A stretch of DNA of 8,151 nucleotides from Clostridia bacterium. GTDB taxonomy: Bacteria; Bacillota_E; RBS10-35; JAJYVN01. The stretch lies in assembly GCA_027335515.1 (NCBI GenBank), contig DAHWHT010000097.1:1-8151 (forward strand), in the 5' to 3' direction. The notes beneath the pieces were generated by a model. The model was not told where the DNA came from. It did not search any database and worked only from the letters and a program-made list of their open reading frames with translations. A program made the position numbers and the translations under genes. Shown here piece after piece: positions 1 to 7,900 of this stretch (position 1 is its first letter; each line of letters opens with the position of its first letter).

Positions 1-1124
1 AGCGGCCGGAGGTGCTGCTGGGGGTCTGCGGCTGTCTGACGCAGATGCCCGAGACGGTGTCCTACCTGCGCGAGCACGCGCCGCACGTCGACCTGATCTT
101 TGGGACCCACAACCTGCACGACCTGCCGTCCCTGCTGATGCGCGCCTACCGCGACGAGGCCCAGACGGTGGACATCTGGTCCCAGGCCCCCGAAACGGTG
201 GAGCACCTGCCATCCGCCCGCGGGGCCGGGGTGCGCGCCTGGGTCAACATCATTTACGGCTGCGACAAATACTGCACCTACTGCATCGTGCCCACGACGC
301 GCGGGCGCGAGCGCAGCCGCCGACCGGGGGACATCCTGGCGGAGGTGGAGTCCCTGGCGGCCGCCGGCTACCGCGAGGTGACCCTCCTGGGGCAGAACGT
401 GAACTCCTATGGGCACGACCTGGGGGGTGTGGACTTCGCAGACCTCCTGGCCGCCGTGGCGGAGGTGCCGGGCATCCGCTGGGTGCGATATACCACCAGC
501 CATCCGCGCGACTTCACCGAGCGCATGGTGCGCACGGTGGCGGAGCACCCGCGCGTCTGCGAGCACTTTCACCTGCCGGTCCAGTCAGGCTCCGACCGCG
601 TCCTGCGCTGGATGAACCGCGGCTACACCCGCGCCGACTACCTGCGGCTCATCGAGGCGGTGCGCCGCCACGTGCCCAGGGCGTCGATCACCACGGATCT
701 GATCGTCGGGTTCCCCCGTGAAACGGACGAGGACTTCGAGCAGACCCTGGAACTGGTGGCGCAGGTCGGGTACGACAACGCCTTCACCTTCCAATACAGC
801 CCGCGCGCGGGCACACCGGCGGCGCGCTGGCAGGACCCGGTGGCGCCCGAGGTCAAAAAGGCCCGGCTCGACCGGCTCAACGCGCTGCAGTATGGGATCA
901 GCCGCCGCCGCAACGAGGCGCTGGTGGGCAGCGACTGCGAGGTGCTGATCGAGGGGGCCAGCCGCAAGGACCCGGACGTCTTCACGGCACGCACGCGCAC
1001 CAACCGCCTGGTCCTGGTGCCGGCCCGCGGCGGATGCGCCGAGCGCTTCGGCCGGGCCCGGATCACGGCGGCGCAGACCTGGACGCTGCGCGGCGAGTTG
1101 GAGCATGTGGAGGCCGGGGCGTGA
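1..1124 (+). CDS. miaB: tRNA-2-methylthio-N6-dimethylallyladenosine synthase MiaB (5'-truncated by window edge)
   Basis: The product is a radical-SAM methylthiotransferase that adds a methylthio group to i6A37 of tRNAs reading UNN codons, using two 4Fe-4S clusters in the cytoplasm. The reading frame is open from position 3 with no stop upstream, so the gene begins outside the window. The GTG at 12 is internal, because the end of the N-terminal UPF0004 domain, including its last cluster cysteine (GCLTQ, near 33), follows at once. The radical-SAM motif CDKYCTYC has its three cysteines at 261, 273 and 282. Next come the family signatures LLGQNVNSYG (about 387-416), LPVQSGS and MNRGYTR (about 573-630) and DLIVGFP. 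A TRAM-like RNA-binding domain fills roughly the last 65 codons. MiaB is usually about 440-450 residues; 370 are visible here, so about 70-80 are missing. The MNRGYTR region fits MiaB better than RimO or MtaB. The stop overlaps the mutS start. Confidence 0.95.
   Translation, partial: RPEVLLGVCGCLTQMPETVSYLREHAPHVDLIFGTHNLHDLPSLLMRAYRDEAQTVDIWSQAPETVEHLPSARGAGVRAWVNIIYGCDKYCTYCIVPTTRGRERSRRPGDILAEVESLAAAGYREVTLLGQNVNSYGHDLGGVDFADLLAAVAEVPGIRWVRYTTSHPRDFTERMVRTVAEHPRVCEHFHLPVQSGSDRVLRWMNRGYTRADYLRLIEAVRRHVPRASITTDLIVGFPRETDEDFEQTLELVAQVGYDNAFTFQYSPRAGTPAARWQDPVAPEVKKARLDRLNALQYGISRRRNEALVGSDCEVLIEGASRKDPDVFTARTRTNRLVLVPARGGCAERFGRARITAAQTWTLRGELEHVEAGA
1109..1113 (+). promoter_or_regulatory. 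Shine-Dalgarno box for mutS
   Basis: A perfect GGAGG lies inside the last codons of miaB, seven bases before the GTG at 1121. It decides the mutS start. Longer in-frame readings, such as from 1034, would overlap miaB heavily and add Arg/Gly-rich residues that are not typical of MutS. The internal ATG at 1172 would delete the start of the conserved TPM-QYL segment. Confidence 0.75.
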
Positions 1125-3718
1125 GCGATCGCGCACCCCGCAGTGCAACCGGCTCCCGTGCGCCAACCCCCATGCAGGAGCAGTATCTGCGGCTCAAGGC
1201 CGAGGTGGGCGACGCCCTGCTCTTCTTCCGCTTGGGCGACTTCTATGAATTGTTCGGCAACGATGCGGAGGTGGCCGCCCCCATCCTGGAGGTGGTGCTG
1301 ACCAGCCGCGAGGTGAGCCCCGGGGTGCGCGAGCCGATGTGCGGCGTGCCGCACCACGCGGTGATCGGCTATGCGGCCCGGCTGCTTGCGCGCGGTCTAT
1401 CGGTGGCCTTCGCCGATCAGATGGAGGATCCGTCCCAGGCGCGCGGGCTGGTGCGCCGCGCCGTGACGCGGCTGCTGACGCCCGGAACCGTGGCGGATCC
1501 GGACGTGCTGGAGACCCTGGGGGAACGTCTGCTGGCGGTGGCGGCGGGCACGACCCTGGCGGTGTGCGACGTTTCCACCGGTGGTGTGCGGCTGGCCCTG
1601 TGCGCCGGCGAAGGCGACGGGGACGCGGCGGCCGCGGGCGCCTGCGTGCTCCAGGAACTCGCCCGGCTGCGGCCGGCCGAGGTGGTCGTGCCGCAGGGCG
1701 CGGTGCCGGCCGGCCTGGCCGAGTGGGCACGGAGCGAAGGCGTGGCGCTGCGCGAGTGGCCGGCGTCCGATTTCCGCCCGGAAGCGGCCGCCGCCCTTTG
1801 GCCCGCTGCCCCGGAAGCGGCGGCCCTGGGCGGGCTCGATGCGTACCTGCGCCACACGCTGCGGGGGGACCTGGCCGGACTGCGCCCGCCCGAAGTCTAC
1901 CGGCCCTCCGCGTACCTGGCGCTGGATCCGACCGCGCTGCGCACCCTGGAGGTCGTGGAGCGTCTGGCCGACGGTGCGGGCAGTGCCACGCTGTTTGGCG
2001 TCCTGGACCGCTGCGCCACCGCGATGGGCCGGCGCCAGTTGCGCTTTTGGTTGCTGCATCCGCTGCAGGACGCGACGGAGATCGCCGCGCGCCAGGAGGC
2101 GGTCGGCGAACTGGTGCGGCGGCCCTTGTTTCGCGAGGCCCTGCGCAGCGCCCTGCGCGGCGTCCACGACCTGGAACGGCTCGCCACCCGCGTCCTCAAC
2201 GGGCGCATCGGCCCGCGGGAAGGCGCGGCCCTGGGGACCTCGCTGCGCGCCCTGCCCGCCGCCCTCGCGGCCCTGCGCGGCTGTGAGGCGGAATGGCTGG
2301 CCACCCGGGGTGCGAGCGCCGATCCGCTGGAGCCGCTGGCGGAGTGGCTCGGACGGGCCCTGGCGGCGGACCCGCCGGTGCTCGCCCGCGACGGCGGCAT
2401 CTTCGCTGCAGGCCACGATGCGGAACTGGACGCCTTGCGCGCGGCGGGGCGCGACGGACGCGGCTGGCTGGCGGAGTTTGAGGCGCGCGAGCGCGACCGC
2501 ACCGGGATCCGCTCGCTGAAGGTGGGCTTCCACAAGGTCTTCGGGTATTACCTCGAGGTCAGCGCCGCCAACCGCAACCCCGTGCCGCCGGAATACGTCC
2601 GCAAGCAGACGCTGGCGGGATGCGAGCGCTTTGTCACCGACGAACTCAAGCGGTTGGAGGAGACGATTCTCGGCGCACACGAGCGGGCGCTGCGGCGTGA
2701 GCAGGTGTTGTTTGCCGAACTGCGCGAGCGCTGCGCGGCGGACGGCCCGGCCCTGCAGCGGACGGCGGCGGCGGTCTCCGCGCTGGATGCCCTGGCGAGC
2801 CTGGCGGAGACGGCCGCCCGCTGGGGGTGGGTGCGCCCGGTCGTGGACCACTCCGGGGAGTTGCAGATCACCTCCGGCCGCCATCCCGTGTTGGAACAGC
2901 AGCTGGGTAGCGGACGCTTTGTGCCCAACGACACCGCGCTTGGGGGGCGGGCGGCCCGGGTGGTGCTGCTCACGGGCCCCAACATGGCCGGCAAGTCCAC
3001 CTACATGCGCCAGGTGGCCCTCATCACCCTCCTGGCCCACGTCGGCAGCTTCGTGCCGGCGGCCGAGGCGCGCATCGGCCTGGTGGATCGCATCTTCACC
3101 CGGGTGGGCGCCAGCGACGATCTGGCCGGGGGTCGTTCGACCTTCATGGTGGAGATGACGGAGGTCGCGCAGGCGTTGCGGCAGGCGAGCGAACGCAGCC
3201 TGCTGCTGTTGGACGAGGTCGGCCGCGGTACCGGGACGCGCGACGGACTGGCCATCGCCTGGGCGGTGCTGGAGGATATCGCGACGCGGCTGCGGGCCCG
3301 CGCCCTGTTTGCCACGCACTACCACGAACTGGCCGCCGCGGCTGCGGGGCTGCCCGGTGCGGCCAGTGCCCACGCCGAGGTCCGTGAAGCCCCCGACGGC
3401 GTGGTGTTTCTGCACCGGATCGCCCCCGGTCCGAGCGACCGTAGCTACGGCGTCGCCGTGGCCGCCCTGGCCGGTGTGCCCGCCGTCGTGCTGGGCCGGG
3501 CGCGGCAGGTGCTGCGGCGCCTGGAAGACGGGGTCGATCCGCTGGGTGAGACGGCGGCGGCCGCTGCCGGCCCCGACCGGCCCGACCCGCGTCTGGAGGC
3601 GTTGGCCCGGCGCCTGGCGGCGCTGGAGCCCTTGGAGCTCACGCCGCTGCAGGCGTTGGCCCTGCTCAGCGAACTGCAGGCCCTGGCGCGGGAAACCCTG
3701 GACGGCGCCCCGGCCTAA
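1121..3718 (+). CDS. mutS: DNA mismatch repair protein MutS
   Basis: The product recognises mispaired and small looped-out bases and starts mismatch repair as an ATP-driven sliding clamp, normally with MutL. From GTG 1121 it is 865 residues, close to E. coli MutS (853). The N-terminal mismatch domain (about 16-122) has the TPM-x-x-QYL opening and the F-x-E motif (Phe41, Glu43 in GDFYELF) that stacks on the mismatch. A connector domain follows (about 130-255), then the lever/core from about 263, with the clamp near 470-540 (FGYYLEVS, KRLEE). The ABC ATPase has Walker A GPNMAGKST (about 619-627, Lys625), the DDLAGGRSTFMVEM signature, Walker B LLLLDE (Asp698, Glu699) and the FATHYHEL histidine switch. 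The C-terminus keeps the LTPLQALALLSEL helix. One oddity: the usual GRGTST after Walker B reads GRGTGT. The start overlaps the miaB stop as GTGA, suggesting translational coupling. mutL does not follow. Confidence 0.97.
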   Translation: MSDRAPRSATGSRAPTPMQEQYLRLKAEVGDALLFFRLGDFYELFGNDAEVAAPILEVVLTSREVSPGVREPMCGVPHHAVIGYAARLLARGLSVAFADQMEDPSQARGLVRRAVTRLLTPGTVADPDVLETLGERLLAVAAGTTLAVCDVSTGGVRLALCAGEGDGDAAAAGACVLQELARLRPAEVVVPQGAVPAGLAEWARSEGVALREWPASDFRPEAAAALWPAAPEAAALGGLDAYLRHTLRGDLAGLRPPEVYRPSAYLALDPTALRTLEVVERLADGAGSATLFGVLDRCATAMGRRQLRFWLLHPLQDATEIAARQEAVGELVRRPLFREALRSALRGVHDLERLATRVLNGRIGPREGAALGTSLRALPAALAALRGCEAEWLATRGASADPLEPLAEWLGRALAADPPVLARDGGIFAAGHDAELDALRAAGRDGRGWLAEFEARERDRTGIRSLKVGFHKVFGYYLEVSAANRNPVPPEYVRKQTLAGCERFVTDELKRLEETILGAHERALRREQVLFAELRERCAADGPALQRTAAAVSALDALASLAETAARWGWVRPVVDHSGELQITSGRHPVLEQQLGSGRFVPNDTALGGRAARVVLLTGPNMAGKSTYMRQVALITLLAHVGSFVPAAEARIGLVDRIFTRVGASDDLAGGRSTFMVEMTEVAQALRQASERSLLLLDEVGRGTGTRDGLAIAWAVLEDIATRLRARALFATHYHELAAAAAGLPGAASAHAEVREAPDGVVFLHRIAPGPSDRSYGVAVAALAGVPAVVLGRARQVLRRLEDGVDPLGETAAAAAGPDRPDPRLEALARRLAALEPLELTPLQALALLSELQALARETLDGAPA

Positions 3719-3787
3719 AACCACCTGGGTCGTCGGTATGCTGGGGCGGCGGCAGTCGCACGGTGGGCCGCCGGGGGGGCGGCCGGT
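3719..3787 (+). other. Short mutS-protease spacer
   Basis: This 69-base gap has no hairpin with a T-tract and no convincing -35/-10 pair, so the protease gene may be read through from miaB-mutS. The mutS frame stays open from its stop to the ATG at 3788, but contains no in-frame ATG, GTG or TTG. A run of seven G at 3773-3779, eight bases before the ATG, is the only candidate ribosome-binding site and is weak. A TATGCT at 3737-3742 resembles a -10 element but has no partner -35. Confidence 0.5.
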
Positions 3788-3803
3788 ATGCGGGGGCTGC
3801 GGC
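3734..3803 (+). repeat. Direct repeat pair bracketing the protease start
   Basis: Two 20-base copies, 3734-3753 and 3784-3803, match at 18 positions (CGGTATGC-GGGGC-GCGGC) and lie exactly 50 bases apart. The second copy carries the protease ATG. The ATG in the first copy is in a different frame, so it does not offer an alternative start for the same protein. This may be a small local duplication, or chance in G-rich sequence. Confidence 0.5.
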
Positions 3804-4825
3804 GGACGTGGTGGCACGTGGGCCTGGCGGCGTTGGCGGTGGGCGTGGGGATGTGGGCCGGGTGGCGGCCGCTGGCGGCACGCGCCCCGGCCGTGGCGGT
3901 CTTCCGCCGGGTGGCGCCGGCGGTGGTGCTGGTGACGCGTGGCACGGCGATTCCGGGTTCCGGCGGGCGCCTGGACTGGGGCAGCGGCGTGCTTTTCGAC
4001 CGGCGGGGCGACCTGGTCACCAACGACCACGTGGTGGCAGGGGCACAGCGTCTGTGGGTCACGCTGGCCGGCGGTCGCACCCTGCCGGCGGCGCTGGTCG
4101 GCGCGGATCCGGCGACCGATTTGGCGGTGCTGCGGGTCGACGCCGGACGACCGACGCCGTGGGCGCGCTTTTCCACCCGCACCCGCGTGGTAACCGGGCA
4201 AACCGCCGTGGCCATCGGCAACCCGCTCGGGCCGCGCTACGCCCTCACGCTGACCCAGGGGGTCGTCAGCGCCGTGCGGCCGATGCTGTATGGGAGGGGG
4301 TTGCACGACCAGCGGGTGACCGAGATGATCCAGACGGATGCGCCGCTCAATCCGGGAAGTTCGGGCGGGCCGTTGCTGAACAGCCGCGGGCACGTGATCG
4401 GCATCAACAGCGTCAAGGTGGTGCAGGCGCAGCCGGGCCTCGCGGCGGCCGGTTTGGCGTTCGCCATTCCGGCCCCCACGGTGCTGGCGGTCGCCCGTGC
4501 CCTGCTGGCCCACGGATACGTGCCGCGCGCCTGGCTGGGGGCGTGCGTGGCACCCGTACCGCCGTCGGTCCTGCCGGGTCAGGCGCAGGCCCTGGTGGTC
4601 GGCGGGATGCTGCCGCAGGGGCCGGCGTTGCGTGCCGGCCTGCACGCCGGCGACGCCCTGGTCGGCTGGAACGGCCGGCCGCTGGTCGACCAATTGGCGC
4701 TGGTGCGGCGCCTGAACGCGGCCCGCCCGGGTGCGACGGTGCGGCTGACCGTGCTGCGGGACGGACGGTTGCATCAGGTTGCGCTTTCCCTGGGGCACGG
4801 TCGTGAGCCGGCCCTGGCCTGCTAG
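3788..4825 (+). CDS. HtrA/Deg-like trypsin-type serine protease with PDZ domain (S1C family)
   Basis: This is a 345-residue envelope protease of the HtrA/Deg type, whose known members degrade or process misfolded exported proteins. An N-terminal Arg-rich stretch followed by a hydrophobic segment (about 11-27) looks like an uncleaved membrane anchor that places the protease outside the membrane. The chymotrypsin-fold domain (about 35-235) has an intact triad: His81 in TNDHVV, Asp111 in TDLAVLRV, and Ser192 in NPGSSGGPL. The AIGNPLG and QTDAPLNPG segments are typical of the family. One PDZ domain spans about 247-335 (LGACV, ALRAGLHAGDALVGWNGRPL, VRLTVLRDG). The regulatory loop before the His is short. 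Cys252 in the PDZ and a C-terminal Cys345 are the only cysteines. The ATG at 3788 is the first start in frame after mutS. A dedicated regulator or substrate is not evident. The convergent neighbour encodes a large exported surface protein, a conceivable but untested substrate. Confidence 0.92.
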   Translation: MRGLRRTWWHVGLAALAVGVGMWAGWRPLAARAPAVAVFRRVAPAVVLVTRGTAIPGSGGRLDWGSGVLFDRRGDLVTNDHVVAGAQRLWVTLAGGRTLPAALVGADPATDLAVLRVDAGRPTPWARFSTRTRVVTGQTAVAIGNPLGPRYALTLTQGVVSAVRPMLYGRGLHDQRVTEMIQTDAPLNPGSSGGPLLNSRGHVIGINSVKVVQAQPGLAAAGLAFAIPAPTVLAVARALLAHGYVPRAWLGACVAPVPPSVLPGQAQALVVGGMLPQGPALRAGLHAGDALVGWNGRPLVDQLALVRRLNAARPGATVRLTVLRDGRLHQVALSLGHGREPALAC

Positions 4826-4931
4826 CGCCCTGGCCGCGCGCGTGAAGTTACAGCGTATCCCCCTGGGGGGCCATTGCCTTTTGCTGAGGACCCGAAACCC
4901 GGCTTCGCGCGCGACGGATCCCAGGGCCGGA
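4826..4931. other. Convergent intergenic region, possible two-way 3'-end structure
   Basis: These 106 bases separate the protease stop from the stop of the minus-strand SLH gene. I see no ORF of note, no promoter and no hairpin followed by a proper T-tract in either direction. The region is dominated by a long imperfect inverted repeat with smaller nested stems, which would fold in transcripts arriving from either side. Confidence 0.55.
4827..4927. repeat. Long imperfect inverted repeat between convergent genes
   Basis: The left arm (4827-4847) can pair with the right arm (4903-4927) over 21 base pairs, including one G-U, with a one-base bulge at 4914 and a three-base bulge at 4918-4920. The 55-base interior holds a nested CAGC/GCTG stem (4851-4854 with 4883-4886) enclosing a CCCC-CTG-GGGG hairpin (4859-4869), followed by only four T at 4879-4882. 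A small extra palindrome, GATCC/GGATC (4917-4921 with 4929-4933), overlaps the SLH-gene stop codon. The position suggests a shared terminator or transcript-protecting stem. GC-rich composition makes some pairing expected by chance. Confidence 0.5.
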
Positions 4932-7900
4932 TCACCCGCCGGAGCCGGCGGCGACGTCGAGCGTCAGCCAGGCGAGATTCATCGTCGATCCGGGTGCGAG
5001 CCCGACGCTGCCGCAGCCGACCACCCAGAGCGTCCACACACCCGGAGTCGTCGCGGTCCACTGGAAGTGAACCCGCCCGCCCTGCACCACCGTGTGGGCG
5101 AGCAGCAGGTTGGTCGGGACGCAGCCCAGCGGACCCTTGGAACATCCGGCGCCTGCGGCCAGCAGGAGCATCGTCTCCCCATTGGCGTACCCGGGCATCG
5201 TGGCCTCGATGGACACCGTCGAGCCCGCCGTGGCGTCCACGGTCCCGGTGTTGTAATCCGTGATCGCCCCCGGGGGAGCCGTCGCGGTCAGCTGGGGCAC
5301 CTGGGCCTGGTTCCACATGCCCTCGCCGCTCGTCGTCCAGCCGTGCGGCGGGCAGGCGGCCAGGACCCTGAGCACCGTCACGGGGCTGCTGCCGAGCAGG
5401 CGGCCTGCGTTCGAGTACAGCTTCATCTGCGCCTCCCACCAGCCGGGCCCGGCGGGTACGGAGAACTCCCCCTGCGGCAAGGCAGACAGATCGAGGGACG
5501 GGGCTCGCTCTGTCTGCGCCTCCCCGGTGGACGTGCCCCCGAGCCACGGGTCGCGCGTGAGGCGGCTGAGGTCCAGCACGGCGTTGCTGACCAACAGGCC
5601 GTCGTCCTTGGAGGGCAGGCCCGGTAGTGTCTGGAACCCGACCCCGGTAACCCCCTGCTCCGGACAGGCGAAGACGGGCGGCGCCGCCGGAGCGTCGGCC
5701 ACGGGTTGCCAGGCACCCTCCACACCGTTGGGGCTCTTGAGCACGAAGGCCGTGCCTGTCGCGGCCGGCGCACGGCCGCTCACATACTCGCGCACGCGCA
5801 CCAGAGCCACCCACTGCACCCTGCTCAGGCCGACCCCCAAGCCCGAGTTGCCGGCCACGGCCGAGGTGTCCAGGTGGACCGCCAGGGATTCGCCGGCGGA
5901 GAGCTGCCCCTGCCAGGAGAAGGTGGACACCTGCGTCGTTCCCAGGATGCCCGGGATCGCGCTCGCGTCCTCGAACGAACTGAAGGCGGTGAGCGCGCCG
6001 TCGACCGCGTCGGATAGGTCCGCCAGCCCCTGCGCCGTCGCCGAGGCCACCTCGTCCTCCGGCATGCTCGCCACCGCCGCGGACAGGGTGCTGAGGCAGC
6101 TCGACACACGGTCCGTGGTATCTACCGGGTTGGCCTGCGAGGGCTTGAGCACCTGGTACACCGACAGGGGGAAGCAGTCGGCACCCTCCAGCGAGGCGCT
6201 GTCGGTCGCCTGCACCGTGAGCACCTTGGCCTGCACGGTAACCGCGTCCGTGTGCCCCTGGCAGGCCTGGCCCTGGTAGTCGGCCGTGAACGTGCCGTCG
6301 GTGCGGCCGGCGGCAATGCCCGTGGCCCAGGCGATCTCCGCCCCCGCTCCGCTTACGGGGTCGCCCTGCGCCCAGCCGTAGGCGTCACCGGAGTAGACGG
6401 TCACCCCCGCGAGCGTGGTGCTGGGGATGTTGTAGCTCTCGTTCTGGCTGAAGGCGGCGAAGGGTTGGTGGCCCGGGCCGTACACCTGCGTGACGGTCTT
6501 GGCGGAGCCGCAGGCCGTGGTGCTGGCGGTGGCGGCCAGGGGCAGCACCCGCACGCTCAGGGGTGAGCCGTGGAAGGCCGTGGCGTACCGGCCCGGGGGT
6601 CCGCCCAGGTGCGCCCCGCCCGTCAGGCCGGAGGCAGGGTGTTGGCTCCACCGCTGCAGGACGGGTCCGATACCGCTCAAAAAGCGCATCTGTCGGGCTG
6701 AAGACCAGCCACCCAGGATGGTCGCATCCGTCGCTTTGACGTAGAAGACCTGGCCGGCACGACCCGTCACCTTCACCATGCCGTCAGGCCCCGGCTTGGC
6801 GAAGGACAGGGGTGAGGAGCGCTGCACCTGGGCAAACGCGCTGGCTCGGTGGCCATCTGCCGTCTTCAGGGTCAAGGTCCCGCCGCCCGGAGCCGTGCCG
6901 GCCGGCACCTGTACCCGAATCGACGCCGCCGACCAGGATAGCACGGTCCATGAGGCCGCCTGGGGGCCACCGGACGTGGCTGCATCCGGCGCCGTGCCGC
7001 TGGCGCCGGATCCGGTCGGCGTAGCCGCGACCGCGGCGGCGGGCGTCCAGCGCACGGAGCCGGCGGTGCTGCCGAATCCCTGGCCCTCGATGGTGGCCGC
7101 CTGGCCGGGATCCAGCGGCGAGGGCGCGACGGTGAAGATCGCCGCCGCCTGGGTGGCCTTCAGGCTTTCGTGCAGCAGGTTCAGCAGGCGTCCCAGCAGC
7201 ACGGTGATCTCGGCCCGGGTCAGCAACTGCTGGCCGCCGAGGTAGCCGTTGCCCTCCCCCTTCAAGAGCCCCAGGAGTGCCGCCAGCGCAGCCGGCCCCC
7301 GAGCCCAGGCCGGAACCGCTCCGTGCGTCTTCAGGCCCGTCGGTAGCGCCGCGAGCTGCTGGACCGTAGATCCCAGCCCCAGCGCGCGGACCACCAGGGT
7401 GATCATCTGGTACCGGTCCACGGGCGATGTGGGGTCAAGGGAGATCCCGCTGCCGAACAGGCCCGAAGCCAGCGCCTGCCCCACCGCCGCCTGCGCCCAA
7501 CGGTCCACGCCCGGGACGGGCTGGGCTGGCGCCGCCGCGCCCGGGTGCAGCACGCGCATGAGCATGGTGACGAACTGCTCCTGCGTCAGGTGGCCCTGCG
7601 GATCGAACTCGCCCGCGCCCACCCCGTTGACCACGCCCGCCGCACTGAGCGCATCTACCGCCTGCTGCGCCCACGGCGCGGTGCCGAGGTCCTGAAAGGG
7701 CGCCGGCGATCCAGAGGGCGACGCCAACAACCGGGAGACCGCGGCGGCCGTCACCGATCCGGCCGTGGCCGTCCCGAATGCCTGGAGCGCCCCCTGCAGC
7801 CCCGGCGGCACCACGCCGGAGGGGGCGCTCAACAGCGCCTTGACGTCGGCGGCCGACGGGCTTGCCGGCAGCCAGCGGCCCGACAGCAGGGCGTCTTTCT

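Noticed and set aside
1034..1120. A longer N-terminus for MutS from the first in-frame start at 1034
   Set aside because: The extra 29 residues overlap miaB and do not resemble MutS. The GGAGG-GTG at 1109-1123 gives a normal length and a typical four-base overlap.
3737..3742. A -10 promoter element (TATGCT) for the protease gene
   Set aside because: No -35-like hexamer lies at a 16-19 base spacing, and the same GGTATGC occurs at the start codon itself, so the match may be incidental.
1397..4798. A stop-free minus-strand frame of about 1130 codons opposite mutS and the protease gene
   Set aside because: It lies antisense to two genes with clear family motifs, and its translation is rich in Arg, Pro, Gln, Gly and His with no recognisable domain. 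Long antisense open frames are expected in DNA this GC-rich.
3763..4806. A plus-strand open frame of about 347 codons overlapping the protease gene
   Set aside because: Its translation is a Gly/Arg/Ala-rich shadow. The other frame shows the full catalytic triad and PDZ domain.
4859..4882. An intrinsic terminator after the protease gene (C4/G4 hairpin plus TTTT)
   Set aside because: The stem is only four pairs with a three-base loop, nine bases of other sequence separate it from just four T, and no T-tract continues.
4779..6279. Plus-strand open frames opposite the 3' half of the SLH gene (4779-5627 and 5260-6279)
   Set aside because: No domain signatures or good ribosome-binding sites are visible. 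The minus-strand frame is continuous from signal peptide to stop over 1070 codons.
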